Origin: CAZSXS01 sp964611385
Lineage (GTDB): Bacteria > Bacillota > Clostridia > Lachnospirales > CAYPQA01
Length of the DNA: 64,000 bases
Direction of reading: 5' to 3'
NCBI GenBank assembly: GCA_964611385.1
Contig: CAZSXS010000003.1
Location: 3,599 to 67,598 of the forward strand
A program made the position numbers and the translations under genes. The notes below the pieces were generated by a model that saw only the letters and a list, made by a program, of their open reading frames with translations, had not been told where the DNA came from and made no database searches. Of this stretch, positions 1-8,756 are shown piece by piece (position 1 is the stretch's first letter; the number at the start of each line of letters is the position of its first letter).

Positions 1-625
1 GCAAAGCCTTGCCATTGTGGGTGGCAGCGGCAGCGGAAAGTCCACGGTAGCAAGGTTAATCATGGGGCTTTTCAAGCCCACTTCGGGGGCAATCCTCTTT
101 GACGGAAAACCCAAGGAGGCGCATGACAGAAATGTTTTTTCAGGCTCTGTGTCTTTTGTAACCCAGAAAGCAACGGTTTTTAATGATACCATCAAGAATA
201 ACATTAGTATGTGGAACAGTGAATTGTCAGAAAAAGAAATCATAGAGGCAGCAAAGGCCGCTTGTATTCATGAGGATATAGTCAAGCGGGAGGGCGGCTA
301 CGAGAACAAGCTATCTGAGGACGGGAGAAACATATCCGGTGGTCAAAAACAGCGCATTGATATTGCCCGTGCCTTGGTAAACAACCCAAGCATTTTACTC
401 CTTGATGAGGCCACCAGCGCCCTTGACCCTACAACAGAAAAAAGGATCATGGACAATGTCAAGGAGCGAAGGATTACGACCATCATTATTGCCCATAGAC
501 TGTCTGCAATCAGAGACGCAGATTGTATCGTGTTTTTAGAAAATGGTAAAATCACCGAACAGGGTACCCATGAAGAGTTGCTTCGGCTAAACGGAAAATA
601 TGCAGCACTGCTAGGGGCAGATTAG
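1..625 (+). CDS. NHLP/NHLM-type peptide exporter ABC protein, C-terminal part (5' truncated)
   Basis: This is the nucleotide-binding domain of an ABC exporter that enters from outside the window; codons are open from base 2. Walker A (GGSGSGKST) lies at the very start. It is followed by a Q-loop region, the signature ISGGQKQRIDIARAL, Walker B ILLLDEATSALD and the H-loop IIAHRLS, so the ATPase domain is complete and functional-looking. The next gene, 18 bases on, is the characteristic partner exporter of NHLP bacteriocin systems. This one is therefore probably the peptidase/permease/ATPase member, whose C39 protease and membrane domains would lie upstream. That assignment is inferred from context, because the diagnostic N-terminus is not in the window. 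It would use ATP to move a leader-carrying peptide across the membrane. Confidence 0.8.
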   Translation, partial: QSLAIVGGSGSGKSTVARLIMGLFKPTSGAILFDGKPKEAHDRNVFSGSVSFVTQKATVFNDTIKNNISMWNSELSEKEIIEAAKAACIHEDIVKREGGYENKLSEDGRNISGGQKQRIDIARALVNNPSILLLDEATSALDPTTEKRIMDNVKERRITTIIIAHRLSAIRDADCIVFLENGKITEQGTHEELLRLNGKYAALLGAD

Positions 626-643
626 CAGAGGAAAGATTAAGAA

Positions 644-2839
644 ATGAGTGAGAGCTGTAAGGAGGAGAAGATGGAAAAATTTACAAAGAAGGTAAAAGCC
701 GAAAAGGGCAATGATGCGTTTTTATTGAAATCCTCTTTCTATAAAATCCTACTGTCTGTTTCTAAGTCGGATGCTCGAGTCATTAATAAGCCTAGTACAC
801 AGCATACGGAGGGTGCGATCTTAGAAGTGGCGGCTTACTTTGGATACAAAGACCTTGCTTTGCCAACTGCGCTTTCGGAGGACGAGGCCTTAGACTTTGT
901 ACTCAATCGAACGGGCTTATTAAAAAGGAAGATACATCTAACCAACAACTGGTGGAAGGAAACGACTGGCCCTCTGCTATGTCGGCTAAAGGAGACTTAT
1001 GTTTCGCTTTTTCCCTGTACGGGGGGAGGTTATTCCTTCACAGACCCAGAGACGAGACATATCATCAGGGTTCATAAGGCAAACGCCGAATTGTTTTCAG
1101 GCGAGGCCTACTGCTTCTATAAGCCCTTTCCCGAAGAAAGGATGAACTTTGGAAGCTTAGTTCAGTTTATCTATTCGGCTTTAAATATGCGCGAGGTGAT
1201 TTATGCCGTACTGATCAGCGTCTTTGTTGTCTTGACCGGGCTTCTTCCTCCTTTTTTTAACAAGGTACTCTTTGATGTGACGCTCCCTTCTGGTACAATT
1301 AAGGATATCTTCCCGATTATGGCCTTGCTCTTAGGGGCTGCTTTTTCCTCAAGCTTGTTTACCCTTTTGCGCTCGCTTTGTTTTATGAGACTGGGCGACA
1401 GGATTCGCATTTCGGTTCAAAGTGCCGCTTGGGATCGCTTGCTGCGCTTGCCCGCCGGTTTTTTTTCTCAGTTTTCTAGTAGCGAGATCCTAAGGAAAAT
1501 TCAAGCTTTTACTTCGATTTGTGGGATCATTAGTGGGAGCACGGTAACAACGTTGATTACTGTCTTGCTATCCTTCGTCTACATTGCTTTGATTGGGAGC
1601 TTTTCACAAGCTTTAGTCCTTCCGGCTACCTTGATCAGCTTGCTGATGCTTTTTTTATCCTTGTTAATCAGTAACCTGGAGCTTAAAATTCAACAGAAGT
1701 CCCTGGTGATTTCTTCAAAGCTTTCTGCTTTGGTTTATCAGTTTATTTCTGGGATAGACAAGATTAAAATTTCCTCGGCGGAGTTTCGCGTTTTTGCACA
1801 GTGGGCGGATCTTTACAGCGAAAAGGCAAGACTAAGCTATTCTCCCAATCGGATCATTGTCCTCTCAGAAGCAATCTTTGGGGCCATTGCTTTACTCTCA
1901 AACATGTACATTTACTTTACCGTGGCAGCCCATCAGGTGAGTCCTTCCGATTTCATCGGCTTTAGCGTTGCCTTTGGCTCCTTTACCTACATATTAATGC
2001 AGTTTCAGGGGATCGTCTCGCAGCTGGCGAGCTTACGCTCTTCTTACAGGCTTGCCTTACCCATTTTAGAACAGTGTCCAGAAAACAGCAGAGTGCTTAC
2101 CCATGTCAAAAAGCTCTCAGGTAAAATAGACGTGAACAGCCTTTCCTTTCGTTATGCAGAGAATTTACCCTTCGTACTCGACGAGCTTAGCTTTTCGATC
2201 AGTCCGGGAGATTATGTTGCCATCGTTGGCACTTCCGGCTGCGGAAAGTCCACGCTTTTTAGGCTGCTGTTAAAGTTTGAGGCGATGCAAGGGGGCGCTA
2301 TTTTTTATGATGATAGTGACCTCGCTGGATTGGATGCATGTTCCTTGAGGCAACGGATTGGAGTTGTACTGCAAAACGGTACCTTGTTTGCAGATGATAT
2401 TCTGTCAAACATTAAGATTTCAGCTCCTTGGTTAAGTCTGGAGGAAGTTTGGGAAATTGCTGAGCAGGCCGGACTAGCGGAGGACATCAGAGCCATGCCT
2501 ATGGGTATGTTTACCTTAATCACCGAGGATGGCGGGGGAATATCAGGAGGACAAAAGCAGAAGATCATGATCGCTCGTGCCCTGGCCTCCAAGCCGGATA
2601 TCGTAATGTTTGACGAGGCCACAAGCGCCTTAGACAACATCAATCAAGGCATTATTGTCTCAACGCTTGAGAACCTGGGTATCACAAGAATTGTGATCGC
2701 CCATAGGCTTTCTACCATTAAAAAATGCAACAAGATATTGGTACTGGACAAGGGAAAGCTGGTGGAAGAAGGTAGCTATGAGGCGCTAATGCTCAAAAGG
2801 GGATTGTTTTATCATATAGCGGAAAGACAGTTGATTTAG
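644..2839 (+). CDS. NHLP bacteriocin-type ABC exporter, permease/ATPase subunit
   Basis: A 731-residue protein with three parts. Residues 1-180 are soluble and lack the Cys/His residues of a C39 peptidase. Residues about 185-460 form a six-helix ABC exporter membrane domain. Residues about 495-731 form an ATPase with Walker A GTSGCGKST, signature ISGGQKQKIMIARAL, Walker B IVMFDEATSALD and H-loop VIAHRLS. The length and the peptidase-free N-terminal extension match the permease/ATPase subunit that accompanies NHLP-leader peptide systems. It follows the other exporter by 18 bases and probably pairs with it as a heterodimer. No precursor peptide or modification enzyme is visible downstream, so these should lie upstream of the window. 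Family assignment is good; the exported substrate is unknown. Confidence 0.82.
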   Translation: MSESCKEEKMEKFTKKVKAEKGNDAFLLKSSFYKILLSVSKSDARVINKPSTQHTEGAILEVAAYFGYKDLALPTALSEDEALDFVLNRTGLLKRKIHLTNNWWKETTGPLLCRLKETYVSLFPCTGGGYSFTDPETRHIIRVHKANAELFSGEAYCFYKPFPEERMNFGSLVQFIYSALNMREVIYAVLISVFVVLTGLLPPFFNKVLFDVTLPSGTIKDIFPIMALLLGAAFSSSLFTLLRSLCFMRLGDRIRISVQSAAWDRLLRLPAGFFSQFSSSEILRKIQAFTSICGIISGSTVTTLITVLLSFVYIALIGSFSQALVLPATLISLLMLFLSLLISNLELKIQQKSLVISSKLSALVYQFISGIDKIKISSAEFRVFAQWADLYSEKARLSYSPNRIIVLSEAIFGAIALLSNMYIYFTVAAHQVSPSDFIGFSVAFGSFTYILMQFQGIVSQLASLRSSYRLALPILEQCPENSRVLTHVKKLSGKIDVNSLSFRYAENLPFVLDELSFSISPGDYVAIVGTSGCGKSTLFRLLLKFEAMQGGAIFYDDSDLAGLDACSLRQRIGVVLQNGTLFADDILSNIKISAPWLSLEEVWEIAEQAGLAEDIRAMPMGMFTLITEDGGGISGGQKQKIMIARALASKPDIVMFDEATSALDNINQGIIVSTLENLGITRIVIAHRLSTIKKCNKILVLDKGKLVEEGSYEALMLKRGLFYHIAERQLI

Positions 2840-2868
2840 CATAGTATTTATGGTACGAGGTGTTTTTA

Positions 2869-5800
2869 ATGAAAAAAGGATTCATCATCAGCAGCATAGC
2901 TGTCATAGCCATCCTGACATCCAGCATCTTGCTTTCCGTGCTTCTGGTTGGAAAGTTTATTAGCAATTATGAAAAGGATGTAACGGAACGAGCCATGCAG
3001 TATGGGCAATTGGGATCAAAGCTGCACAACGACGAAGAAATTCTTTCAAAGTTCTCAGAATTGACAGCAAAAAGCGAAGCAAATGATCTAATCAGTTATG
3101 GCAAGGTAGAACTACCGACAACGACTGAAGCGAATCCCTTCTTCGAAAAAGAAAACGCTACAATCAAGGCCTACTTTCCAATAAAAGAGGCGGAAGCAGA
3201 AAAACAGTGGTTTACTGTAAGCATCAATTATTCGCCTTATAGTACGGCTATCCAAAAACTGGCAACAAAATATAATGTAGGCCTAGGAATTTTTGCTGTC
3301 ATCCTCTTAGTGCTTTACATTGTCTACAGCTTAATAAGGCCTTTTCTCCACAAAAAAAGAAAGCTGATTAGAGCCTTTGTGTTTGTTTTTCTTGCTCTAT
3401 CCTTGCTTTGCTTTGGAAGCTTAGTCTTATCTCAAATCAATCTATTCAGTAAAGGCCTTCCTTTCAACGAAATTTCTGTAGCTACTAAGGATGTAAAGGA
3501 TAATGTGTACATAATAGACACCTTCAATACAAGGCTGATGAAGGTCAACGAAAATGGTAATCTGGTCTATAGCTTGCGGGGGAACAGCAGGAGTAGGGAT
3601 GGGTTCTTTTTTGCAATGGACTTGGAGCCGGACTTGGATGGAAATGTCTATCTGATTGCACGAGAAATAGCCGAGGAAGGTGACTATGCTTGTAGTGAGC
3701 GGATTCAGAAGTTTAACAAAAAAGGTGAGTATGTCAAAACAATTTTTGAGATCGTTAACGAAGAGAGCAGCAACGTAAACCGGGCGGGAAATATGTTAGC
3801 AATTACAGGCTCCAACGATCAAATTTTTTTCCTCGTTTCAGCGGAGGACCGCTTAGACCTGTACAGCTATGACCCCAAAACAGACATCTGTTCAGAGCCT
3901 ATTCCGATTCCAACCAAAGACGCTGTGATTTCAGCTGATTATGATGCCCTCTCGGATACACTGACCTATGCAACGCAGGATGGGGAAATTTTTTTGATAC
4001 GGGGCGTGGGAACAAGCCAATCCAAGACTGAAAAGCTTGCTCTGTCGGAAACGGCCATTCCGGCTTACGTTCAGCTGACTGAAAAAGGCGAAGTGTATTA
4101 CTTGGATTATGCAAGCCGCTCAATTCAATCTTTGAGCCATGAAGGCAGCACGGAGCTGCTTAGTGTTAAAAAGCTTCTGAAAAAAGGCTATGACATTAAC
4201 CGCTTTACCCAAGTGGAAAATGGTTTATACCGTTTTAAACTACAGAGGGGCGCAATTGTTACCAGTGAATATGATAATGTAATCTTATGGAAAGGTGACC
4301 AACAGGGAAGTGCTTTTCGTCAAGCCGGTCTTTCCTTTTTTTTAAGTACTGTTTATTACCTTGGCTTTCTATTCATGGCGCTTTCAGTTTTGGCGGTATG
4401 GTCTTTCATTTCTCTTAGTACGAAGAAGAAGGCTCTCAAAAAGACAAATGGATCGTACATAGCCTTTCTGGTGGGAGCCATTCTTCTGGTTTGCTGTTGT
4501 GGCGGATTTTTGCTCTTTGAAAAGAACGACAAGCTTAGTATGACAGCATTAAGTGAGCAGTTTAGGATGAACAGCAGCTTTTACGCTTTATTGATGGACG
4601 GGGATAAGGTTGAGAAATTGCAAAAACCCTCGGATTATCAAAATGAGACCTATATGGAGCTTCTTTCCGAATTAAATTATGGCTATGACGGCATGGAGGA
4701 CTGGTGGAATGCCAATTCCTATGCTGCCGTTTATGCCATTCGAGGGGGGCGGGCTATAACCATTGCTTACAATGATGACTCTGCAAGGTTTCTAATGCCG
4801 GTTGCCCTCTTTCCCTCGGACTCCCTTTCAGTTTTCCTAAAGGCTTACGAGACCGACACGACCTTAATCCTAACGATTGCGGATGTGGAAGGTAGCTGGT
4901 ATTCCGGACTTTCGCCAATCAAAAACAAGGAAGGTACCATCACAGGGATCTTGGAACTTGGAACTGATCTTAACCTGTATAAGCAAAAGAACAACGCCAT
5001 TATGCTAGACATGCTTGCAAGCACCGTATCGGTTTTAATGACCATCATGCTTCTCTTTACGGAACTTATTTTCTTTGTTTCCGTCCTCTTAGAAAAGCAG
5101 AAGTATCAAATTGAGACCACAAAAAAGACCTTCGACATACGCTTTTCTCGTAGTGTATCCTTCCTTTTCTATACGGTTAAGGATATATCCCTTTTTTTTA
5201 TGCCGATCTTAGCGCTAAAGCTTTATTTAGACATGCCTACTCGACCCTATGACCCTATGCTTGTTGCTGCGGTTCCTTTGACGGTGCTTATGGTTTCTAG
5301 CATGATTACTACCTTTATCAGTGAAGGGGTCGTATCCAGACTTGGTTGGAGATGGTCCTTTTTGGCTGGCTGTCTTTGCATTGGATTTGGTATTTTGGTC
5401 GCGAGTGCTTTTCTTTCGCTTTATACGATCATACTTTCAGCAGTATTTTTTGGCATTGCTGACGGCTTACAGGAGGTTTCTTTAGCCACTTTTATTATGA
5501 TCTCCAAAAAGGTAGACTCCTCTGAGGATACTGTGAGCGAAAACTTGGCCAATTTTAACTCCGGAGGCTTTGCCGGAAGCAACTGTGGCATACTGATCGG
5601 TAGCTTGGCCTATGAATTTTTTGGGCCTAGGGTTGCTTTCTTGTCGGGTTTGCCTATTCTTTTCGCTTGTTTTTTAATCACTTATCGGTACTTACCCAAT
5701 GCGAAGGTTGCCAGCGAAAAACAAGAAGGCGGCAATGTTTTATTCTTCTTGTTTAAAAAAGAAATTCTGCTTTCTGGTATCTTGCTGCTACTGCCTGTTA

Positions 5801-6339
5801 TGATAACCGAAATGTTTATTTACCAGTACTTCCCCCTTTATATGGACAACATGGGGGTTTCTACTACCGTTTCCAGCCTTGGTGTCATGATTAACAACGG
5901 CATGATCATTTATCTTGGCCCGCTACTGACCTCTTACCTTGTTTCAGCCTTTGGTCTTAAACGTTCTACTGTTTTGGGAAGTGCAGTTTCCTTTGGGGCC
6001 ATCCTGTTCTTTGCCCTGAACCCATCCGTGGTTTCACTTTACTTTTGCTCTATGCTCCTGGGGATAGGTGCCGGGTTTGCAATGCCACTGCGCAGTGAAT
6101 TTTTTTCTCAAATGGATGCCTCTAAGGAAGCCGGTGAGCTTAAGGCCATGTCTGCCTATAAACTTTATCAATATGCCGGATATGCTTTAGCGCCCGCGAT
6201 GTATTGCTATACACTGAACAGTGAGCCCGGTCAAAGTCTCCTATTCAGCATCCTGATTTCCTTTGCACTGATGGCGCTCTACTTATTTATTTCAAGAAAA
6301 AGGTACAAGTATGCGAAAAAATGGGAGTTAACGATTTAG
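2869..6339 (+). CDS. Giant sensor/propeller/MFS fusion membrane protein
   Basis: ATG at 2869 is preferred over the in-frame GTG at 2860 because a CGAGG ribosome site lies 8 bases before it, giving 1,156 residues. Visible layout: a membrane segment (5-28); an outside domain; two membrane segments (about 135-155 and 165-190); a beta-rich region (about 203-477) with NHL/propeller-like strands such as DNVYIIDTFNTRLMKV; two more segments (about 485-552); a second outside domain (553-705) ending in a Cache-like stretch (GSWYSGLSPIKN, then GTITGILELG); a segment at 711-740; and a 10-12 helix MFS transporter (about 765-1150). I know of no named family with this order. It follows the exporter genes by 29 bases and is probably co-transcribed. 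A role in sensing and moving a compound linked to the peptide system is inference. Confidence 0.75.
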   Translation: MKKGFIISSIAVIAILTSSILLSVLLVGKFISNYEKDVTERAMQYGQLGSKLHNDEEILSKFSELTAKSEANDLISYGKVELPTTTEANPFFEKENATIKAYFPIKEAEAEKQWFTVSINYSPYSTAIQKLATKYNVGLGIFAVILLVLYIVYSLIRPFLHKKRKLIRAFVFVFLALSLLCFGSLVLSQINLFSKGLPFNEISVATKDVKDNVYIIDTFNTRLMKVNENGNLVYSLRGNSRSRDGFFFAMDLEPDLDGNVYLIAREIAEEGDYACSERIQKFNKKGEYVKTIFEIVNEESSNVNRAGNMLAITGSNDQIFFLVSAEDRLDLYSYDPKTDICSEPIPIPTKDAVISADYDALSDTLTYATQDGEIFLIRGVGTSQSKTEKLALSETAIPAYVQLTEKGEVYYLDYASRSIQSLSHEGSTELLSVKKLLKKGYDINRFTQVENGLYRFKLQRGAIVTSEYDNVILWKGDQQGSAFRQAGLSFFLSTVYYLGFLFMALSVLAVWSFISLSTKKKALKKTNGSYIAFLVGAILLVCCCGGFLLFEKNDKLSMTALSEQFRMNSSFYALLMDGDKVEKLQKPSDYQNETYMELLSELNYGYDGMEDWWNANSYAAVYAIRGGRAITIAYNDDSARFLMPVALFPSDSLSVFLKAYETDTTLILTIADVEGSWYSGLSPIKNKEGTITGILELGTDLNLYKQKNNAIMLDMLASTVSVLMTIMLLFTELIFFVSVLLEKQKYQIETTKKTFDIRFSRSVSFLFYTVKDISLFFMPILALKLYLDMPTRPYDPMLVAAVPLTVLMVSSMITTFISEGVVSRLGWRWSFLAGCLCIGFGILVASAFLSLYTIILSAVFFGIADGLQEVSLATFIMISKKVDSSEDTVSENLANFNSGGFAGSNCGILIGSLAYEFFGPRVAFLSGLPILFACFLITYRYLPNAKVASEKQEGGNVLFFLFKKEILLSGILLLLPVMITEMFIYQYFPLYMDNMGVSTTVSSLGVMINNGMIIYLGPLLTSYLVSAFGLKRSTVLGSAVSFGAILFFALNPSVVSLYFCSMLLGIGAGFAMPLRSEFFSQMDASKEAGELKAMSAYKLYQYAGYALAPAMYCYTLNSEPGQSLLFSILISFALMALYLFISRKRYKYAKKWELTI

Positions 6340-6354
6340 ATTGGAGTGTTTTTT

Positions 6355-7200
6355 ATTCGTTTCTTATACTTAGGCTGTGATACTTATGTTAATTGCTTAG
6401 AAAAACTGATCGCCCAAAAGCATGAAGTCTGTAAAATATTTATTCCCAAAAGCAGTGACCCTTTTTTAAGCAGCTTTAAGATTCAAGAGATCGCCAAGAC
6501 ATTTGGGATCCCTCTATCTGATGAAAAAATAACAAGAGCTGAGCTTGAACACTACATTGAAAGCAGAGCCTGTGACTTTGTAATTACTGCCGAATATCCC
6601 TACAAAATTTCCATACCCAAAACGCCTCTTTTTAGGGGCGTTAATTTTCATTATTCGCTGTTACCCGAGGGTAGGGGTTATTGGCCTCTGCCTTTTTATA
6701 TACTTCAAGAACGCCCCTTTGCTGGTATTACCTTTCATAAATTGGATCGTACGATTGATACAGGAGACATTCTTTTGCAACAGAAATTCCCCATTGAAGC
6801 ACAGGATAACATTCACAGCTTACTTAGAAAATGCCACATGGCGGCTGAAAGTTTGTTTGATGTGTTTTTATCAGATCCGATCCAGTGCTACAATAAGGCT
6901 GTTCCACAGCAAGGCGGTTCTTACTGGCCAAAGCCAAGGATCGCTGACTCTACCATTACCAGAGAAATGAGTATACGACAAGTCAGGCTTGTTTACCGTG
7001 CCTTTTGGAATGAGGAGACTTGCGTGGACTTGAATGGTTGCTTGTATCATATTTCAGATTTGGAAGCTTTTGTCTTTGAGGACGCTGGGCTTCTTCAGAA
7101 AGAGTGTTTGAAGGATGGTTTTTGTCTCTTGCAGGTTAAAGATGGGATCGTGGTCTTTCGTTTAGGGGAGCCAATGCTCTGCAATGTTGAACGGGGCTGA
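6355..7200 (+). CDS. Formyltransferase-family protein
   Basis: A 10-formyl-tetrahydrofolate-type formyltransferase related to methionyl-tRNA formyltransferase and sugar N-formyltransferases. The catalytic block is clear: the NFHYSLLPEGRG segment supplies Asn and His, and TIDTGDILLQQ supplies the Asp. The C-terminal third is divergent and ends with beta-rich sequence. Start choice is unusual. GTG at 6346 overlaps the GGAG ribosome site (6343-6346), whereas the in-frame ATT at 6355 lies 8 bases after it, the same spacing as the preceding gene. Initiation there gives a normal family N-terminus (RFLYLGCDTY). It follows the MFS fusion by 15 bases, so its substrate is more likely an amine in the exported or transported compound than initiator tRNA; that is inference. 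Confidence 0.75.
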   Translation: MRFLYLGCDTYVNCLEKLIAQKHEVCKIFIPKSSDPFLSSFKIQEIAKTFGIPLSDEKITRAELEHYIESRACDFVITAEYPYKISIPKTPLFRGVNFHYSLLPEGRGYWPLPFYILQERPFAGITFHKLDRTIDTGDILLQQKFPIEAQDNIHSLLRKCHMAAESLFDVFLSDPIQCYNKAVPQQGGSYWPKPRIADSTITREMSIRQVRLVYRAFWNEETCVDLNGCLYHISDLEAFVFEDAGLLQKECLKDGFCLLQVKDGIVVFRLGEPMLCNVERG

Positions 7201-7275
7201 GTATAATTCACAATTACCCCAGCATTGAATATATTATACCATGTTTGAAAATCAACTTATTTGCGGGAGGTAATC

Positions 7276-8271
7276 ATGCGTAAGTGGATCCGTGCGTTGC
7301 TTTTTCTACTATGCACCGCTTTTCTGAGCGGTTGTGAAGCGGAGGGTTCAAAGGTCAGATTGAATGAGGTTGTTCACTCAATCTTCTATGCACCTCAATA
7401 CGTTGCCATTGAAAAGGGATTTTTTAGCGAAGAGGGACTATCTATCGAATTGAGCGTCGGTCAGGGAGCAGATAAATCTATGACGGCTCTCTTATCCAAC
7501 TCGGCTGACATTGCACTTTTAGGTACGGAAGCGGGCATCTATGTATATAATGAAGGGCGGGAGGATTATCCAATCGCTTTTGCGCAGCTCACACAAAGGG
7601 CCGGCAACTTCCTGGTTTCCAGGGTTCAGGAAGATTTCTCCTGGGACTTGAAGGGCAAGACCATCATTGGTGGACGGGTTGGGGGTATGCCGCAGATGAT
7701 CCTTGAATATGCCCTTGATCAAAAGGGCTTGGTCATCGGCAAAGACTTGGAGATCATTACAAACCTCCAATTTACCTCGACGGCTGGTGCTTTTGCTGGC
7801 GGGGTCGGCGACTATACAGCTGAGTTTGATCCCACGGCCCTTAGCCTGGAAAAGGAAGGTCATGGATATGTTGTGGCCTCCCTGGGAAAAGAAAGCGGCA
7901 GTATTCCTTACACGGTGTATATGGCAACCGGCAGTTATATCAAAAACAATCCGGAGATTATCCAAAAATTTACCAACGCAATCTATAAGGGTCAAAAATG
8001 GGTCAATGAGCACAGCTCCAAAGAAATTGCCGAGCTTGTGCAGCCTCACTTTACTGAAAGCAGCGTGGAAGACCTGGAAATCATGATCGAGCGCTACAAG
8101 AGCCAGGACACCTGGAATCAAAGCCCCATTTTTAATGAACAGGATTTTGAAAGAATACAAGACATTATGGTACACGGCAAGCAATTATCCAAGCGGGTTA
8201 CATTTGACACCCTTGTAAACAATGCGTTTGCTCAAAAGGCCGTAGACACAGTCACAAATACAGCGGAATAA
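7276..8271 (+). CDS. NMT1/THI5-like ABC transporter substrate-binding lipoprotein
   Basis: ATG at 7276 has GGGAGG 5 bases upstream and starts a 331-residue protein. Its signal peptide ends in the lipobox LSGC (Cys20), so it should be lipid-anchored outside the membrane. The mature part has the NMT1/SsuA-like pattern: YAPQYVAIEKGFFSEEGL near the start and the DIALLGTEAG hinge region. Such proteins bind thiamine precursors, aliphatic sulfonates or nitrate-like ligands for an ABC importer. No permease or ATPase gene for such an importer is adjacent, so it is an orphan here and the ligand cannot be named. A strong terminator follows at 8366, marking the end of the transcription unit. Confidence 0.82.
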   Translation: MRKWIRALLFLLCTAFLSGCEAEGSKVRLNEVVHSIFYAPQYVAIEKGFFSEEGLSIELSVGQGADKSMTALLSNSADIALLGTEAGIYVYNEGREDYPIAFAQLTQRAGNFLVSRVQEDFSWDLKGKTIIGGRVGGMPQMILEYALDQKGLVIGKDLEIITNLQFTSTAGAFAGGVGDYTAEFDPTALSLEKEGHGYVVASLGKESGSIPYTVYMATGSYIKNNPEIIQKFTNAIYKGQKWVNEHSSKEIAELVQPHFTESSVEDLEIMIERYKSQDTWNQSPIFNEQDFERIQDIMVHGKQLSKRVTFDTLVNNAFAQKAVDTVTNTAE

Positions 8272-8365
8272 GCATCATGAAAGAACACATTTACTAAGAG
8301 ACGAAAGCATCAACAACTCCGGATGTGCATCCGTTCATATAAATATTCTAAGTGGTGGCCGCCGC

Positions 8366-8414
8366 AAAAAAAGAGCTAATGTTTCGCAGATTTTCGAAAC
8401 ATTGGCTCTTTTTA
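8366..8414 (+). terminator. Intrinsic terminator after the lipoprotein gene
   Basis: A 17-base-pair stem (8370-8386 with 8395-8411, one T-G wobble) encloses an 8-base loop and runs into a T tract. It is flanked by A on the left and T on the right, so it could work on both strands. Confidence 0.85.
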
Positions 8415-8417
8415 CTT

Positions 8418-8522
8418 TAAAACCGTGGGGGGAGAAAGGGAAAACTTTTTCAAACGGCGAAAAAGTTTTTCCCTTTCTCCCCCCCACACCCCCCTCTATC
8501 CCTTTTCAAAAAGCCGGACATG
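8418..8522 (+). repeat. Palindromic repeat family A, copy 1
   Basis: The element opens with AAAACCGTGGGG and contains a near-perfect 25-26 bp hairpin: left arm about 8427-8451, loop AAACGGC, right arm about 8459-8485, one bulged A. It continues with a CCCCACACCCCCC stretch and ends CCCTTTTCAAAAAGCCGGACATG. The same order of blocks recurs at 15397, 60291 and, inverted, at about 60580. It encodes no convincing protein. The remaining gene-free bases up to 8747 hold nothing I can assign apart from a short open stretch with no start codon. Confidence 0.8.
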
Positions 8523-8756
8523 CAGAGTGGTACAAATTGCATGGGGATTTTGAAAGACCTACTTTTGTAAATAGATTCTATATACGATGACATTCATGAA
8601 ACACCGATCTTTGGCGTTTCTGGAAAATATTTAGTAGAAAATAATTATCTCTGCACCATATTGCTCGGACAGCAATAGTATGATGTTGAGCATAAAGTCC
8701 TCCGATCCTGCAGGTGTTTGTGAGTACCTGTGGGAGCAGACAAGGCGGTGTTTTGT

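Noticed and set aside
7519..8184. Long minus-strand reading (221 codons) opposite the lipoprotein gene
   Set aside because: The plus-strand gene has a lipobox, family motifs and a ribosome site; the antisense reading has none and no recognisable family.
8402..8590. 62-codon reading across repeat A copy 1
   Set aside because: It is a translation of the repeat's hairpin and C tract, low in complexity and not preserved in other copies.
8567..8674. Short open stretch reading HETPIFGVSGKY, then LVENNYLCTILLGQQ
   Set aside because: It looks faintly protein-like but has no start codon or ribosome site, and no family was recognised; at most a gene scrap.
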